From contig NZ_RJUU01000001.1 in assembly GCF_003751445.1 (NCBI RefSeq), forward strand, positions 3,849,001 to 3,913,000: a DNA stretch of 64,000 nt, read 5' to 3'. The DNA comes from Streptomyces sp. 840.1 (lineage in GTDB: Bacteria > Actinomycetota > Actinomycetes > Streptomycetales > Streptomycetaceae). A program made the translations under genes and the position numbers. This document shows positions 36,639 through 44,473 of the stretch, piece by piece (the stretch's first letter is position 1; each line of letters starts with the position of its first letter). The notes beneath the pieces are model-generated. The model was not told where the DNA came from. It searched no databases and was given only the letters and a program-made list of their open reading frames with translations.

Positions 36639-37709
36639 ATGGCTTCCCGATCACATCGTGCAATCAGCGGACCCGGCCGCGTTCCCGCCTCGGACGGGCG
36701 TGCCGCCCGGAGCAGTGCGGGTTCCGGACCGGGCCGGCGGCGACACGCACCGGACCGGTCCGCCGCCGCAGCGGCCTCACGCTCCCGCGCGGACGCGCTC
36801 ATGGCGGGCGGATACGGGCCGCCGGGCGCCCGGCACGCGGTGGCCCGGCACGCGGTGGGCACGGACCTGGGCCCAGCTCCGGCTCCGGCCACGACTCAGT
36901 CCCGGGCCGACAACGTGGTGGAGACCGCCGCCTCGGACCCACCGGTCGAGCCGGCGCCGAGTAGGGCACCCGAGGGGTGGTGGGCGCGCACGGTCCCCGC
37001 GCTCCGGGAGCGGCTGCCGATGTGGGTGCAGCTCAGATGCGGTCTGGAACCACGGGCCCTCGCCGCACTCGCCGTTGTCCTGGTGGCGGCTGCGGTCTTC
37101 GCCGGGATGCACTTCTGGTCCGCGAGCCCCGAGGGCGTCCGCGCTCCGGATCCCGTCAGCGCGGCCGGGCACGCGCCGGTGCCGCAGGGCGACGCCGCCC
37201 CGGCGACCGATGGTTCCGGTACACCCGAGCCGTCCCCGGGGTCGCCCGCCGTCGCAGGCGCCGGTGGGCGGATCGTGGTGGACGTGAGCGGGAAGGTGCG
37301 GCGGCCCGGGATCCACCGGCTGCCGTCGGGTTCCCGGGTCACCGACGCGCTGGAGGCGGCGGGCGGGGTCCGGCCCGGCGTGGATCTCGACGGCCTCAAC
37401 CGGGCCCGGGTGCTCGTGGACGGTGAACAGATCCTGGTGGGCGTACCGCCCGGCACGGTCGCCGCAGGCGGTACGGGTGGCGCCGGCCCGGGTCCGACGG
37501 CCACGGGCGCCACCACCGGACCGGTGAGCCTCAACAGCGCGACCGCCGATCAGCTCGAAACCCTGCCCGGAGTAGGACCCGTCCTCGCCCAGCACATCGT
37601 CGACTACCGCGCCCAGCACGGTGGTTTCCGGTCCGTCGACGAACTCCGGGAGGTCACCGGGATCGGCGACCGCCGGTTCGCCGACCTTCAGCCCCTGGTG
37701 CGACCGTGA
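36639..37709 (+). CDS. comEA: ComEA-like DNA-binding protein
   Basis: ComEA binds incoming DNA outside the membrane in transformable bacteria. The 356-residue product has a long basic Ala/Arg-rich cytoplasmic N-terminus, a helix at about 136-157 (LAALAVVLVAAAVFAGMHFW) and a Pro/Gly linker. A SLBB-type domain lies at about 209-274 (RIVVDVSGKVRRPGIHRLPSGSRV), and the helix-hairpin-helix pair near 293-355 holds SLNSATADQLETLPGVGP and EVTGIGDRRFADL. TAGCGT lies 9 bases before the ATG and may be a -10 for a near-leaderless message. It overlaps comEC as GTGA. Competence is not generally known in Streptomyces. Confidence 0.9.
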   Translation: MASRSHRAISGPGRVPASDGRAARSSAGSGPGRRRHAPDRSAAAAASRSRADALMAGGYGPPGARHAVARHAVGTDLGPAPAPATTQSRADNVVETAASDPPVEPAPSRAPEGWWARTVPALRERLPMWVQLRCGLEPRALAALAVVLVAAAVFAGMHFWSASPEGVRAPDPVSAAGHAPVPQGDAAPATDGSGTPEPSPGSPAVAGAGGRIVVDVSGKVRRPGIHRLPSGSRVTDALEAAGGVRPGVDLDGLNRARVLVDGEQILVGVPPGTVAAGGTGGAGPGPTATGATTGPVSLNSATADQLETLPGVGPVLAQHIVDYRAQHGGFRSVDELREVTGIGDRRFADLQPLVRP

Positions 37710-40465
37710 GCGCCGGGGACGTCCACACGGCGTCGGGGCGGCGGCTCGGGGCCGCCGATCCCCGACAGGAGGGGCCGCCCGATCTGCGACTGGTTCCCCC
37801 GGCCCTCGCGGCCTGGGCGGCGGCCGCGTTGACGGTGGGAGCGCCGGGCCGGTGGGTGGCGGTGGGGGCGGTCCTCTGCCTCGGAACAGCCATGGTGCTG
37901 CTGGCCGTGCCTGGAGGACGACGGTCCGTGCCTGGAGGATCACGGCCCGTGCCAGATGGACCACGGCCCGTGCCAGGGGGACCACGGCCCGTGCCGGGAC
38001 CACGGCCCGTGCCGGGACCACGGCCCGTGCCGGGTGGACCACGGCCCGTGCCGGGTGGACCACGGCCCGTGCCAGGGGGGCCACGGTTCGCGCTTGGTGG
38101 ACCAGTGCCTGTTTCTGGAGGCCCGCCTGTGCCGGGGTGGTCTCCGCCCCTCCGTTCCGTGGGCCTCCTTCGACGGCGCGGGCACACGTCGGGCGACGGG
38201 CGGTGGCGTCCGCACGCGACGGCCGCGGCGGCGGTGCTGCTCTGCGCGGCCGCCGGGGCGGCGTCGGCCGGGCTGCACAGCGCAGACACGCGGCAGGGGC
38301 CGGTACCCGGGCTGGCCCGGCAGTTCGCGAGGGTCGAGGCGGAGGTCACGCTCACCTCCGATGCCCGGCAGACCTTCCCCCGGGTACGCGGCGACCACAG
38401 CACTCCCGCCGCCCTGCTCCTGGACGCCGAGATCACCCGGCTGCTGACAGGGCCCGGTGGGTCGGCCGCCCGGCTGCGCACGCCGGTCCTGGTCATCGTC
38501 ACACCCGGCGGCGCGGCGGAGCAGTGGCAGCGGCTGCTCCCCTCCACCCGGTTACGGATCAGCGGCAGGCTGGCGCCCCCGCTGCACGACGGGGAGCGGG
38601 CCGCCGCGGTCCTTCGCCCCGCCGGGAAGAGCCCGCCCCGCATCACCGGCCCGCCCACGCTCGTCCAGCGCACGGCGGGCGGGCTGCGCGCGGGGCTGCG
38701 CACCGCGACCGAGGGGCTCGGCCCCGACGCGCGGGCGCTCCTGCCCGGACTGGTCGTCGGTGACACCACCCGGGTCACGGCGGAACTGCACGAGGCGTTC
38801 CGGGCGACCGACCTCACCCATCTGATGGCGGTCTCCGGCGCCAACCTGGCGATCCTGCTCTTCCTGCTCATCGGGCCGCCGGGCAGCGCCCTGCGGGCCG
38901 AACGCCGCGGACTGGCACCCGGGCTGGGGATCTCGTTGCGGATGACCGCCCTGCTCGGCGGCGGACTCACACTCGCGTTCGTCCTGGTCTGCCGGCCCGA
39001 ACCCAGTGTGCTGCGGGCCGCGGCCTGCGGACTGATCACGCTGCTCGCCATCGGCACCGGGCGGCGCAGAACACTGATCCCCGCGCTGGCCGCCTCCGTT
39101 CTGCTGCTGGTGCTCTACGACCCCTGGCTGGGGCGCAGTTACGGATTCGTCCTGTCGGTACTGGCCACCGGAGCGCTCCTGACCATCGCTCCGCGGTGGA
39201 GCGACGCGCTGCAACGGCGCCGGGTGCCGCCCCGGTTGGCCGAGGCGCTGGCTGCCGCGGCGGCGGCGCAGGCGGTGTGCTCGCCCGTTGTGGTGCTGCT
39301 GGCCTCCCGGGTGAGCCTGGTGGCCATCCCGTGCAACCTGCTGGCCGAGTTTGCGGTGGCACCGGCCACGGTGCTCGGGTTCGCGGCGCTGGCCCTGGCC
39401 CCGGTGGCCATGCCGGTGGCCGAACTGCTCGCCCGGGTCGCGGGGTGGCCGGCCGGGTGGATCGCCTCGGTGGCCCGGACCGGGGCGGCGCTGCCCGGTG
39501 CGGAGATCGGCTGGCCCGACGGGCGGACGGGCGCGCTGCTGCTGGCTGCGCTGACCGGGCTGCTGGTGTTGTTCGCCCGCCGGATCGGACGCCGGCCCTG
39601 GGTGTGCTGCGCGGCGGCGTTGCTCCTGGTGCTCGCGGTGGTGCGGCCGGTGCCGCTGACCCGGGTGCTCACCGGATGGCCGCCGCCCGGCTGGGCGTTC
39701 GCGATGTGCGACGTGGGCCAGGGCGATGCCCTGGTGCTCGCGGCGGGGCCCGGCTCGGGCGTCGTCGTCGATGCCGGTCCGGATCCCCGGCTCGCCGACC
39801 GATGCCTGCGCGACCTGGGGATCACCCGAGTCCCGTTGCTGCTGCTGTCCCATTTTCACGCCGACCACGTCCGAGGTCTGCCCGGTGTGCTGCGGGGCAG
39901 GGCGGTGGGCGCCATCCAGACGACGAGCCTGGACGAACCGCCCGAACAGGCCGTGTTCGTCACGAGAACCGCAGCCGCGGCCCGGGTGCCCGTGGTGCGG
40001 GCCGTCCCCGGAGAGCGACGCCGGATCGGCACGCTGGACTGGCAGGTGCTCTGGCCGGTGGGCAGTGCGACGGCGGGCCGGACGGCCGGGCCCCTGCCGC
40101 AGGGGCCGAACGATGCCAGCGTCACCCTGTTCGTGCGGACAGGCGGACTCACCCTGCTGCTCCCCGGCGACCTCGAACCCCCGGCTCAGCAGAGCCTGCT
40201 GCGCAGCTACCCGGCCCTCCCTCAGGTGGATGTGCTCAAGGTCGCCCATCACGGCTCGGCGTATCAGGACGCAGCCCTGCTGCGGGCCGTGCATCCCAGG
40301 TTCGCCCTGGTCAGCGTTGGCCGGGACAACCCGTACGGTCACCCGGCCGCCGGCACGGTCGAGGTGCTCAGAGCCGGGGGAGCGGTGGTGCTCCGTACCG
40401 ACAGGGACGGTGCGATCGCGGTGACGGGCGCCGGGCGGGGGCTCCGGGCGGTGGGCCGCTCATGA
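37706..40465 (+). CDS. comEC: ComEC/Rec2 DNA uptake channel protein
   Basis: ComEC forms the channel that imports single-stranded DNA in competent bacteria. The 919-residue protein has early membrane helices, an OB-like region, the competence membrane core (about 350-650, AVSGANLAILLFLL onward) and a C-terminal metallo-beta-lactamase domain. That domain has DVGQGDALVLAAG and LLSHFHADHVRGLPG; the likely metal ligands H716, H718, D720 and H721 are all present, so it may cut the non-transported strand. An unusual Pro/Val/Gly-rich repeat (about residues 70-135) lies between the second and third helices. GTG start inside the comEA stop. Confidence 0.93.
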   Translation: MSAGDVHTASGRRLGAADPRQEGPPDLRLVPPALAAWAAAALTVGAPGRWVAVGAVLCLGTAMVLLAVPGGRRSVPGGSRPVPDGPRPVPGGPRPVPGPRPVPGPRPVPGGPRPVPGGPRPVPGGPRFALGGPVPVSGGPPVPGWSPPLRSVGLLRRRGHTSGDGRWRPHATAAAAVLLCAAAGAASAGLHSADTRQGPVPGLARQFARVEAEVTLTSDARQTFPRVRGDHSTPAALLLDAEITRLLTGPGGSAARLRTPVLVIVTPGGAAEQWQRLLPSTRLRISGRLAPPLHDGERAAAVLRPAGKSPPRITGPPTLVQRTAGGLRAGLRTATEGLGPDARALLPGLVVGDTTRVTAELHEAFRATDLTHLMAVSGANLAILLFLLIGPPGSALRAERRGLAPGLGISLRMTALLGGGLTLAFVLVCRPEPSVLRAAACGLITLLAIGTGRRRTLIPALAASVLLLVLYDPWLGRSYGFVLSVLATGALLTIAPRWSDALQRRRVPPRLAEALAAAAAAQAVCSPVVVLLASRVSLVAIPCNLLAEFAVAPATVLGFAALALAPVAMPVAELLARVAGWPAGWIASVARTGAALPGAEIGWPDGRTGALLLAALTGLLVLFARRIGRRPWVCCAAALLLVLAVVRPVPLTRVLTGWPPPGWAFAMCDVGQGDALVLAAGPGSGVVVDAGPDPRLADRCLRDLGITRVPLLLLSHFHADHVRGLPGVLRGRAVGAIQTTSLDEPPEQAVFVTRTAAAARVPVVRAVPGERRRIGTLDWQVLWPVGSATAGRTAGPLPQGPNDASVTLFVRTGGLTLLLPGDLEPPAQQSLLRSYPALPQVDVLKVAHHGSAYQDAALLRAVHPRFALVSVGRDNPYGHPAAGTVEVLRAGGAVVLRTDRDGAIAVTGAGRGLRAVGRS
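37918..38100. repeat. Minisatellite 2: repeats inside comEC
   Basis: The element CCACGGCCCGTGCC recurs about ten times with 15- or 21-base spacing, giving RPVPGGP or RPVPGP in the protein. The spacing stays a multiple of three, so copy number can change without frameshift. The core CACGGCCCGTG is itself palindromic. Confidence 0.85.
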
Positions 40466-40520
40466 CCCGTCACACAGCTCAGCGGCCGTCAGCGGTGCGC
40501 CGGTTCGCGGCGCACGCGGT

Positions 40521-40618
40521 CCAGCCGTCCCTCACCGGAGGCAGGTGGCAGGTACACCGTGTCGCGCTCAATCCAGCCGTCCCTCACCGGAAGCAGGTAC
40601 ACCGTGCCGCGCTCAGTC
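40521..40618. repeat. Two-copy imperfect tandem repeat between comEC and the next gene
   Basis: CCAGCCGTCCCTCACCGG occurs at 40521 and 40573, followed in each case by GCAGGT...ACACCGTG(C/T)CGCGCTCA. The second copy lacks 6 bases. The repeat covers the region at the 3' end of the minus-strand gene and looks like a local duplication of it. Confidence 0.75.
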
Positions 40619-41068
40619 CAGCCACTGCCCGTCGGCCATCAGGTCACGGCCCCGCTGCTCGTTCGCCTCGCGCCACGCCCTGACCGCTGTCGGGGTGAAG
40701 CGCAGGTACACCCAGGCGGGGCTGTTGCGCAGGTCCCAGTCGAACCTGGCGGCGAACGCGTTGCCCGACTCCGGGGCGAGGTCAGCCCCTTCGATCACCT
40801 CGGCCGTCGCCTCGATGAGGACCACGTCGCGGGTGTGGCCCAGCGCTATCCGGGCCTGCCCTGCCGGTGTCACGTTGACTGCGGTGGGGTTGGTGCGCCG
40901 GGTGGCCATCAGCAGCGTCCCCCGGTCCCATACGAACCACAGTGGCACCAGGGTCGGTATGCCGTCCGGCGAGGCGGTGGACACCCACGCGTCCTCGTCC
41001 TTCTCCAGGCGGTCGAGCACATCCTGCTTGCGTTGCTGCCGGCTGCGGGCCGGCTCGTGCTTCGTCAT
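40613..41068 (-). CDS. Pyridoxamine 5'-phosphate oxidase-like flavin/F420-binding protein
   Basis: A 151-residue split-barrel protein. The pattern WVSTASPDGIPTLVPLWFVWDRGTLLMATRRTNPTAVNV followed by ARIALGHTRDVVLIEATAEVI is typical of the actinobacterial PNPOx-like/F420-dependent group, which bind FMN or F420 and reduce or protect against small molecules. C-terminal VYLRFTPTAVRAWRE completes the fold. I chose the ATG at 41068; the longer frame runs into an insertion element. Cofactor and substrate cannot be told apart by eye. Confidence 0.85.
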   Translation of the reverse strand: MTKHEPARSRQQRKQDVLDRLEKDEDAWVSTASPDGIPTLVPLWFVWDRGTLLMATRRTNPTAVNVTPAGQARIALGHTRDVVLIEATAEVIEGADLAPESGNAFAARFDWDLRNSPAWVYLRFTPTAVRAWREANEQRGRDLMADGQWLD

Positions 41069-41117
41069 GTCCGGCACGCTAACCAGCGTGCCCGGCGCCG
41101 CGCCTCGGCCAGCGGTC

Positions 41118-41391
41118 CTAGGTCGTGTCCGCAAAGTCCCGCCTCATCCGCGATGCCTGGTACTTCCCCCAGCTCTCGGCTTCTTTCGAGCAGGGGAGGC
41201 CCCACCTCTCGCCGCGTTGTCGGTCTCGCCCTCGTACACCCAGTACGAGGGCGATGCTCCGCCTTGCGACTGCACGCACCAGACGCCGCGGACCAGACGC
41301 CGCGGACCAGACGCCGCGGACCAGACGCCGCGGACCAGACGCCGCGGACCAGGCCCTCCGGGCGTACCGGGGCTTTACGGACACGACCTAG
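41118..41391. repeat. IS5-like miniature element with CTAG ends
   Basis: The left end CTAGGTCGTGTCCGCAAAG and the right end CTTTACGGACACGACCTAG are inverted repeats with one missing base. CTAG flanks both ends, as expected for a 4-base YTAR target of IS5-type elements. The 274 bases hold no transposase and carry a 14-bp minisatellite. The end sequence is shared with the shorter element at 34262. The element lies between the minus-strand PNPOx-like gene and the nat gene. Confidence 0.8.
41278..41347. repeat. Minisatellite 3: five 14-bp repeats inside the miniature element
   Basis: Five exact copies of ACCAGACGCCGCGG in a row, then a partial copy. The unit is not a multiple of three and no gene is present. 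Another arm of the element carries a single related copy (GTCGCGGACCAGG) in the element at 34262. Confidence 0.9.
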
Positions 41392-41439
41392 GACCACCGG
41401 CTCATGGCGGGGCGCCGCGCCCCGGGACAGACTGCTGGG

Positions 41440-42270
41440 ATGGACCCGCACCTGCCGCACACCGTCGACTCCTACCTGGCACGCATCGGCGCCACCAGGC
41501 CCGGCCGGCCCGACGCGGCGTCACTCCGTGAGCTGCAACTGCGCCACCTCACCGCCGTGCCCTTCGAGAACCTCTCGATTCATCTCGGCGAGGACATCGT
41601 GCTGGAGGAAGGGTCGCTCCTCGACAAGGTCGTGGCCCGGCGCCGCGGTGGGTTCTGCTACGAACTCAACGGAGCATTCGCCGCGTTGCTGCGGCAGCTG
41701 GGCTTCGACGTCACGCTGCTCCAGGCACGGGTCCACGGCGGGGACGGGAAGCTCGGCATCCCTTACGACCATCTGGCGCTCCGGGTGGAGACGGACGACG
41801 GAACCGGCCCGTGGCTCGCGGACGTCGGCTTCGGTGACCACGCCCAGCAGCCGCTCGCACTCGACGATCGCAGCGACCAGGACGACCCGCGCGGCACCTT
41901 CCGGATCAGGCAGGCCACCGCGCAGGGCGCTGAGCACTACGGGGACGTCGAGGTACTGCGTGACGGAGCGCCGCAGTTCCTGCTGGACCTGCGGCCCCGG
42001 GCGCTGGCGGACTTCCGGGCCGGCGCCTGGTACCACCGCACCTCGCCCGACTCCGGCTTCACCCGGTCCCCGGTCTGCTCCCGCTTCACCACCACCGGCC
42101 GGATCACGCTCAGCGGCCGGCAGCTCGTCACGACAATCGGTGCCGAGCGCCACGAGACCCCGCTGGGGAGCGACGACGAGGTGCTCGCCGCCTACCGCGA
42201 GCATTTCGGGCTGCACCTCGACCGGCTGCCCACGGCCCGCGGGAGCGGCACTTCCACGTCGGACGGGTGA
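41440..42270 (+). CDS. nat: Arylamine N-acetyltransferase
   Basis: Transfers acetyl from acetyl-CoA to arylamines or hydrazines; in actinomycetes related enzymes also act on amide formation in secondary metabolism. The 276-residue protein has the Cys-His-Asp triad: Cys in RRGGFCYELNGAF, His in YDHLALRV and Asp in WLADVGFGDH. VPFENLSIHLGEDI precedes it. The start at 41440 has only a weak box and CAGACT lies 6 bases upstream, so it may be leaderless. The gene stands alone, so its substrate is not indicated by context. Confidence 0.9.
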   Translation: MDPHLPHTVDSYLARIGATRPGRPDAASLRELQLRHLTAVPFENLSIHLGEDIVLEEGSLLDKVVARRRGGFCYELNGAFAALLRQLGFDVTLLQARVHGGDGKLGIPYDHLALRVETDDGTGPWLADVGFGDHAQQPLALDDRSDQDDPRGTFRIRQATAQGAEHYGDVEVLRDGAPQFLLDLRPRALADFRAGAWYHRTSPDSGFTRSPVCSRFTTTGRITLSGRQLVTTIGAERHETPLGSDDEVLAAYREHFGLHLDRLPTARGSGTSTSDG

Positions 42271-42457
42271 CGCGCGCGGGCGGGGCGGTCAATTCGGACC
42301 TTCGGTAACACCTCGGTCCAAGCGGCGGCGAGATGCTCTGTTTGCCTCGAACGCCACAAGGGTGATCGAATGCGTGATCGTCGGCGGGCCGCTGCTCCGA
42401 CAACGAAGTCCAGCCATCCGGCCCCAAGGTGAATGTGCCCCCGGGGAGTACGTGAAG

Positions 42458-43351
42458 ATGTTCGGCCGCTGGTTCGGAAGCATCGGAAACAAGGGAGCGA
42501 AGGGTGCCGCGCACGGCAGCACCCTCGCCGGATTCGCGCTGCCTGACTCGGCCGGAGTCCTCAGCTGCCGGGTGCTCGACCCGGTCGGTGAGGCTGTGCG
42601 GCGGGCCGAGTTCGGGGTCATGGACGCCTCAGGACGCAAGATCGTCGCCGGTGAGACGGACCCGTACGGCAACGTCCTCGCCACGGTTCCGGCGGGGGAG
42701 TACCGGTTGGCTGTCACGGCTGAGGGCTTCACTCCCTTCCATGGTTCGGTGTCGGTGGCCGGAGGCGAGCGCTCGGGTCCGGGCGAGGTGACCCTTCAGG
42801 CGTCCGCGCCCCCGCAGTTGCCCGACGCGGGTGAGTGGGAGATCGAGCCGATGCACTCGCAGATCGGCTTCACGGCCCGGCATATCGGGATGGCCCGGAT
42901 CCACGGCCGGTTCAACACCTTCGCCGGTGCGGTCCGGATCGCGGACCGCATGGAGAACTCGGCCATGCACGTGATCATCGACGCCGCCTCGATCGACACG
43001 AACGTCCAGATGCGCGACGACCACCTGCGCTCCGGTGACTTCCTGGACGTCGGCCGCTACCCGACCCTGGAGTTCTACAGCGACCGCTTCGTCCACCGCG
43101 GCGGCACCCGCTGGGGGGTGAGCGGCGCGCTCACCCTGCACGGCGTGAGCCGTACGGTCACGCTGGACACCCAGTACCTCGGCCTCGGCAACGGCCTGGA
43201 GGGCGAGACACGGGCTGCCTGCCGGGCCAGCACGGAACTGCACCGAGAGGATTTCACCCTCACCTGGCAGACCATGCTGGCCCGTGGGATAGCCGTTGTC
43301 GGCCCCAGCATCTCCATCGACATGGACATCCAGATCGTCCCGAAGGGCTGA
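42458..43351 (+). CDS. YceI-family protein with N-terminal carboxypeptidase-regulatory-like domain
   Basis: A 297-residue protein with two domains. Residues about 33-112 (LSCRVLDPVGEAVRRAEFGVMDASGRKIVAGETDPYGNVLATVPAGEYRLAV) resemble a CnaB/carboxypeptidase-regulatory beta-sandwich. About 120-297 is a YceI lipocalin-like barrel (WEIEPMHSQIGFTARHIGMARIHGRFNTFAG, DDHLRSGDFLDVGRYPTLEF, GALTLHGVSRTV). YceI proteins bind isoprenoid-type lipids. No signal peptide is seen, unlike the periplasmic forms. GGGGAG lies 9 bases before the ATG; a GTG at 42452 is an alternative. A terminator follows. Confidence 0.88.
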   Translation: MFGRWFGSIGNKGAKGAAHGSTLAGFALPDSAGVLSCRVLDPVGEAVRRAEFGVMDASGRKIVAGETDPYGNVLATVPAGEYRLAVTAEGFTPFHGSVSVAGGERSGPGEVTLQASAPPQLPDAGEWEIEPMHSQIGFTARHIGMARIHGRFNTFAGAVRIADRMENSAMHVIIDAASIDTNVQMRDDHLRSGDFLDVGRYPTLEFYSDRFVHRGGTRWGVSGALTLHGVSRTVTLDTQYLGLGNGLEGETRAACRASTELHREDFTLTWQTMLARGIAVVGPSISIDMDIQIVPKG

Positions 43352-43359
43352 CCCCCGAT

Positions 43360-43373
43360 GCCCCGTGCGGGGC
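43360..43373 (+). terminator. Short terminator after the YceI gene
   Basis: GCCCC/GGGGC with a 4-base loop, followed by GCCTCTT. The stem is short, so confidence is limited. Confidence 0.45.
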
Positions 43374-43457
43374 GCCTCTTGCGCGGCGTCCCGAGCCCGG
43401 TGTCTTGAAGCCGTTGCGTTCTGGTGCCCCGCGCGTCAGCATTCCGGGCGCAGGAGG

Positions 43458-43472
43458 CTAGGGCCTGTCGTC
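43458..43472. repeat. IS5-like end fragment at the 3' end of the barrel gene
   Basis: CTAGGGCCTGTCGTC is identical to 52576-52590. The CTAG contains the stop codon of the minus-strand gene. It resembles the ends of the miniature elements (GG-x-C-x-TGTC pattern). I see no matching second end nearby. Confidence 0.5.
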
Positions 43473-44033
43473 GGAGAGCGAACGGTAAAGCGTGTACCGC
43501 TTGTGGCTGAGGCCTCCGGTGGCGGCGGCTTCATGGGAGGCGGCGTCGTTCCATTCCGCAACCACCGTTGCTCGCTCACCGTCCGACGTGAGGTGGACGT
43601 GCTCCGCGAGCAAGCCCGGCGTCGGCGGGACGGTGGCGTTCACATCGTCCACCGCCATCGTGCTGACCACGAAGAGGCCGGCCGGCCGTTCCGCGTCATG
43701 CACGATGCTGCGGGTGAGGCGTGTCCGGACCAGCCCGGGGCGCTCGATACCGGGCACGAGCGTGTCGACGCGGCTGACTGCTCCGGCACGGTGGGCGCGG
43801 GCCCACGCCAGATGGTCCTCATCGCTGGACCACTGCGCGTAGAAGAGGAGACCGGTGCCATCGGTAGACAGGAAGATGTGCTGAGCCAGCCGCCCGGAGG
43901 GCGTCTTGGCCGCCGCCCACTCGTCCATCAAAGCGTCAGCGGCCGAGCGGGACCGCTCGGTGGTGCCGGTCAGCCACTCACTCATCAAAGCTGTTCCGGC
44001 GGCAGGGCGAACGAGATCCAGAAAGCGTGTCAT
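43458..44033 (-). CDS. Dimeric alpha/beta-barrel (antibiotic-biosynthesis-monooxygenase-like) protein
   Basis: A 191-residue protein with two similar halves. The first has a helix then HIFLSTDGTGLLFYAQWSSDEDHLAWARAHRA; the second HVHLTSDGERATVVAEWNDAASHEAAAT. These repeat the beta-alpha-beta pattern of ABM or DUF-type dimeric barrels, which act as small monooxygenases or stress proteins. No cofactor is visible. The final four residues DDRP and the stop are coded by a sequence shared with 52576, so the C-terminus was probably altered by insertion of a repeat end. A palindromic operator candidate lies just upstream. Confidence 0.68.
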   Translation of the reverse strand: MTRFLDLVRPAAGTALMSEWLTGTTERSRSAADALMDEWAAAKTPSGRLAQHIFLSTDGTGLLFYAQWSSDEDHLAWARAHRAGAVSRVDTLVPGIERPGLVRTRLTRSIVHDAERPAGLFVVSTMAVDDVNATVPPTPGLLAEHVHLTSDGERATVVAEWNDAASHEAAATGGLSHKRYTLYRSLSDDRP

Positions 44034-44043
44034 GGACGTTGAC

Positions 44044-44073
44044 CCTCAAGCATCAAGCGCACTTGAGGTCAAG
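44044..44073 (-). promoter_or_regulatory. Palindromic operator candidate before the barrel gene (MerR/SoxR-like)
   Basis: On the minus strand TTGACCTCAAG is followed by GCGCTTGA and TTGAGG; CCTCAAG at 44044-44050 is the inverted match of CTTGAGG at 44062-44068. TTGACC could be a -35. SoxR and other MerR-type operators have CCTCAAG...CTTGAGG in the promoter spacer, which makes this a possible target. No MerR gene is next to it. Confidence 0.5.
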
Positions 44074-44120
44074 CCGCACGCATAGTTACTGCACGCGTAG
44101 TTGTTGAGAGCGGACCACAA

Positions 44121-44144
44121 GCGTCGAAGCATCCCCTTCGACGC
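44121..44144 (-). terminator. Terminator downstream of the 81-aa gene
   Basis: GCGTCGAA (44121-44128) pairs with TTCGACGC (44137-44144) around an 8-base loop, just past the stop of the minus-strand gene. Confidence 0.6.
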
Positions 44145-44146
44145 CC

Positions 44147-44392
44147 CTAGGGGGTCTCCAGCCACCCCTCGTACTCCGCGGCGAACCCGTCGAGGGCCGC
44201 GGCGTCCAGCCGTCGGTCCGGGTCCTCCACGACCACCAGCCACTGGGCGTCCTCGGCGTCGTCCTCGCCGGCCAGGGCGTCGCGCACGAGCTGCGGCGCC
44301 TCGGCGACCCCGAACCGGTCGGACAGCTCGTCCGCCACCTCCTGCGCCGTGTCGCGGTCGGGCAGCACCAGTACATGTCTCACATCGCTCAC
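44147..44392 (-). CDS. Small acidic protein of unknown function (81 aa)
   Basis: The product starts VSDVRHVLVLPDRDTAQEVADELSDRFG and ends EYEGWLETP. It is strongly acidic, with no Cys pairs and no membrane helix. A helix, a strand (VLVLPD) and a second helix suggest a small alpha/beta fold such as a ferredoxin-like module. GGAG 9 bases upstream supports the GTG at 44392; the long frame further upstream is a shadow of holA. The position, divergent from holA, is one I would expect in Streptomyces, but I cannot name it. Confidence 0.65.
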   Translation of the reverse strand: MSDVRHVLVLPDRDTAQEVADELSDRFGVAEAPQLVRDALAGEDDAEDAQWLVVVEDPDRRLDAAALDGFAAEYEGWLETP

Positions 44393-44473
44393 CCGCCCAT
44401 TCTCCGGCATGGGCAGCGGTGCCCCGGCAGTGGCCGGCCGGGCTGTCAGTGGCCCGTGGGATGCTGGACGGCG

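Noticed and set aside
36323..36964. Open frame with RTGFTAP repeats across the 21-bp array
   Set aside because: The 21-base unit has no stops in several frames on both strands, so an open frame is expected. It runs over the start of comEA in a different frame and has no ribosome binding site.
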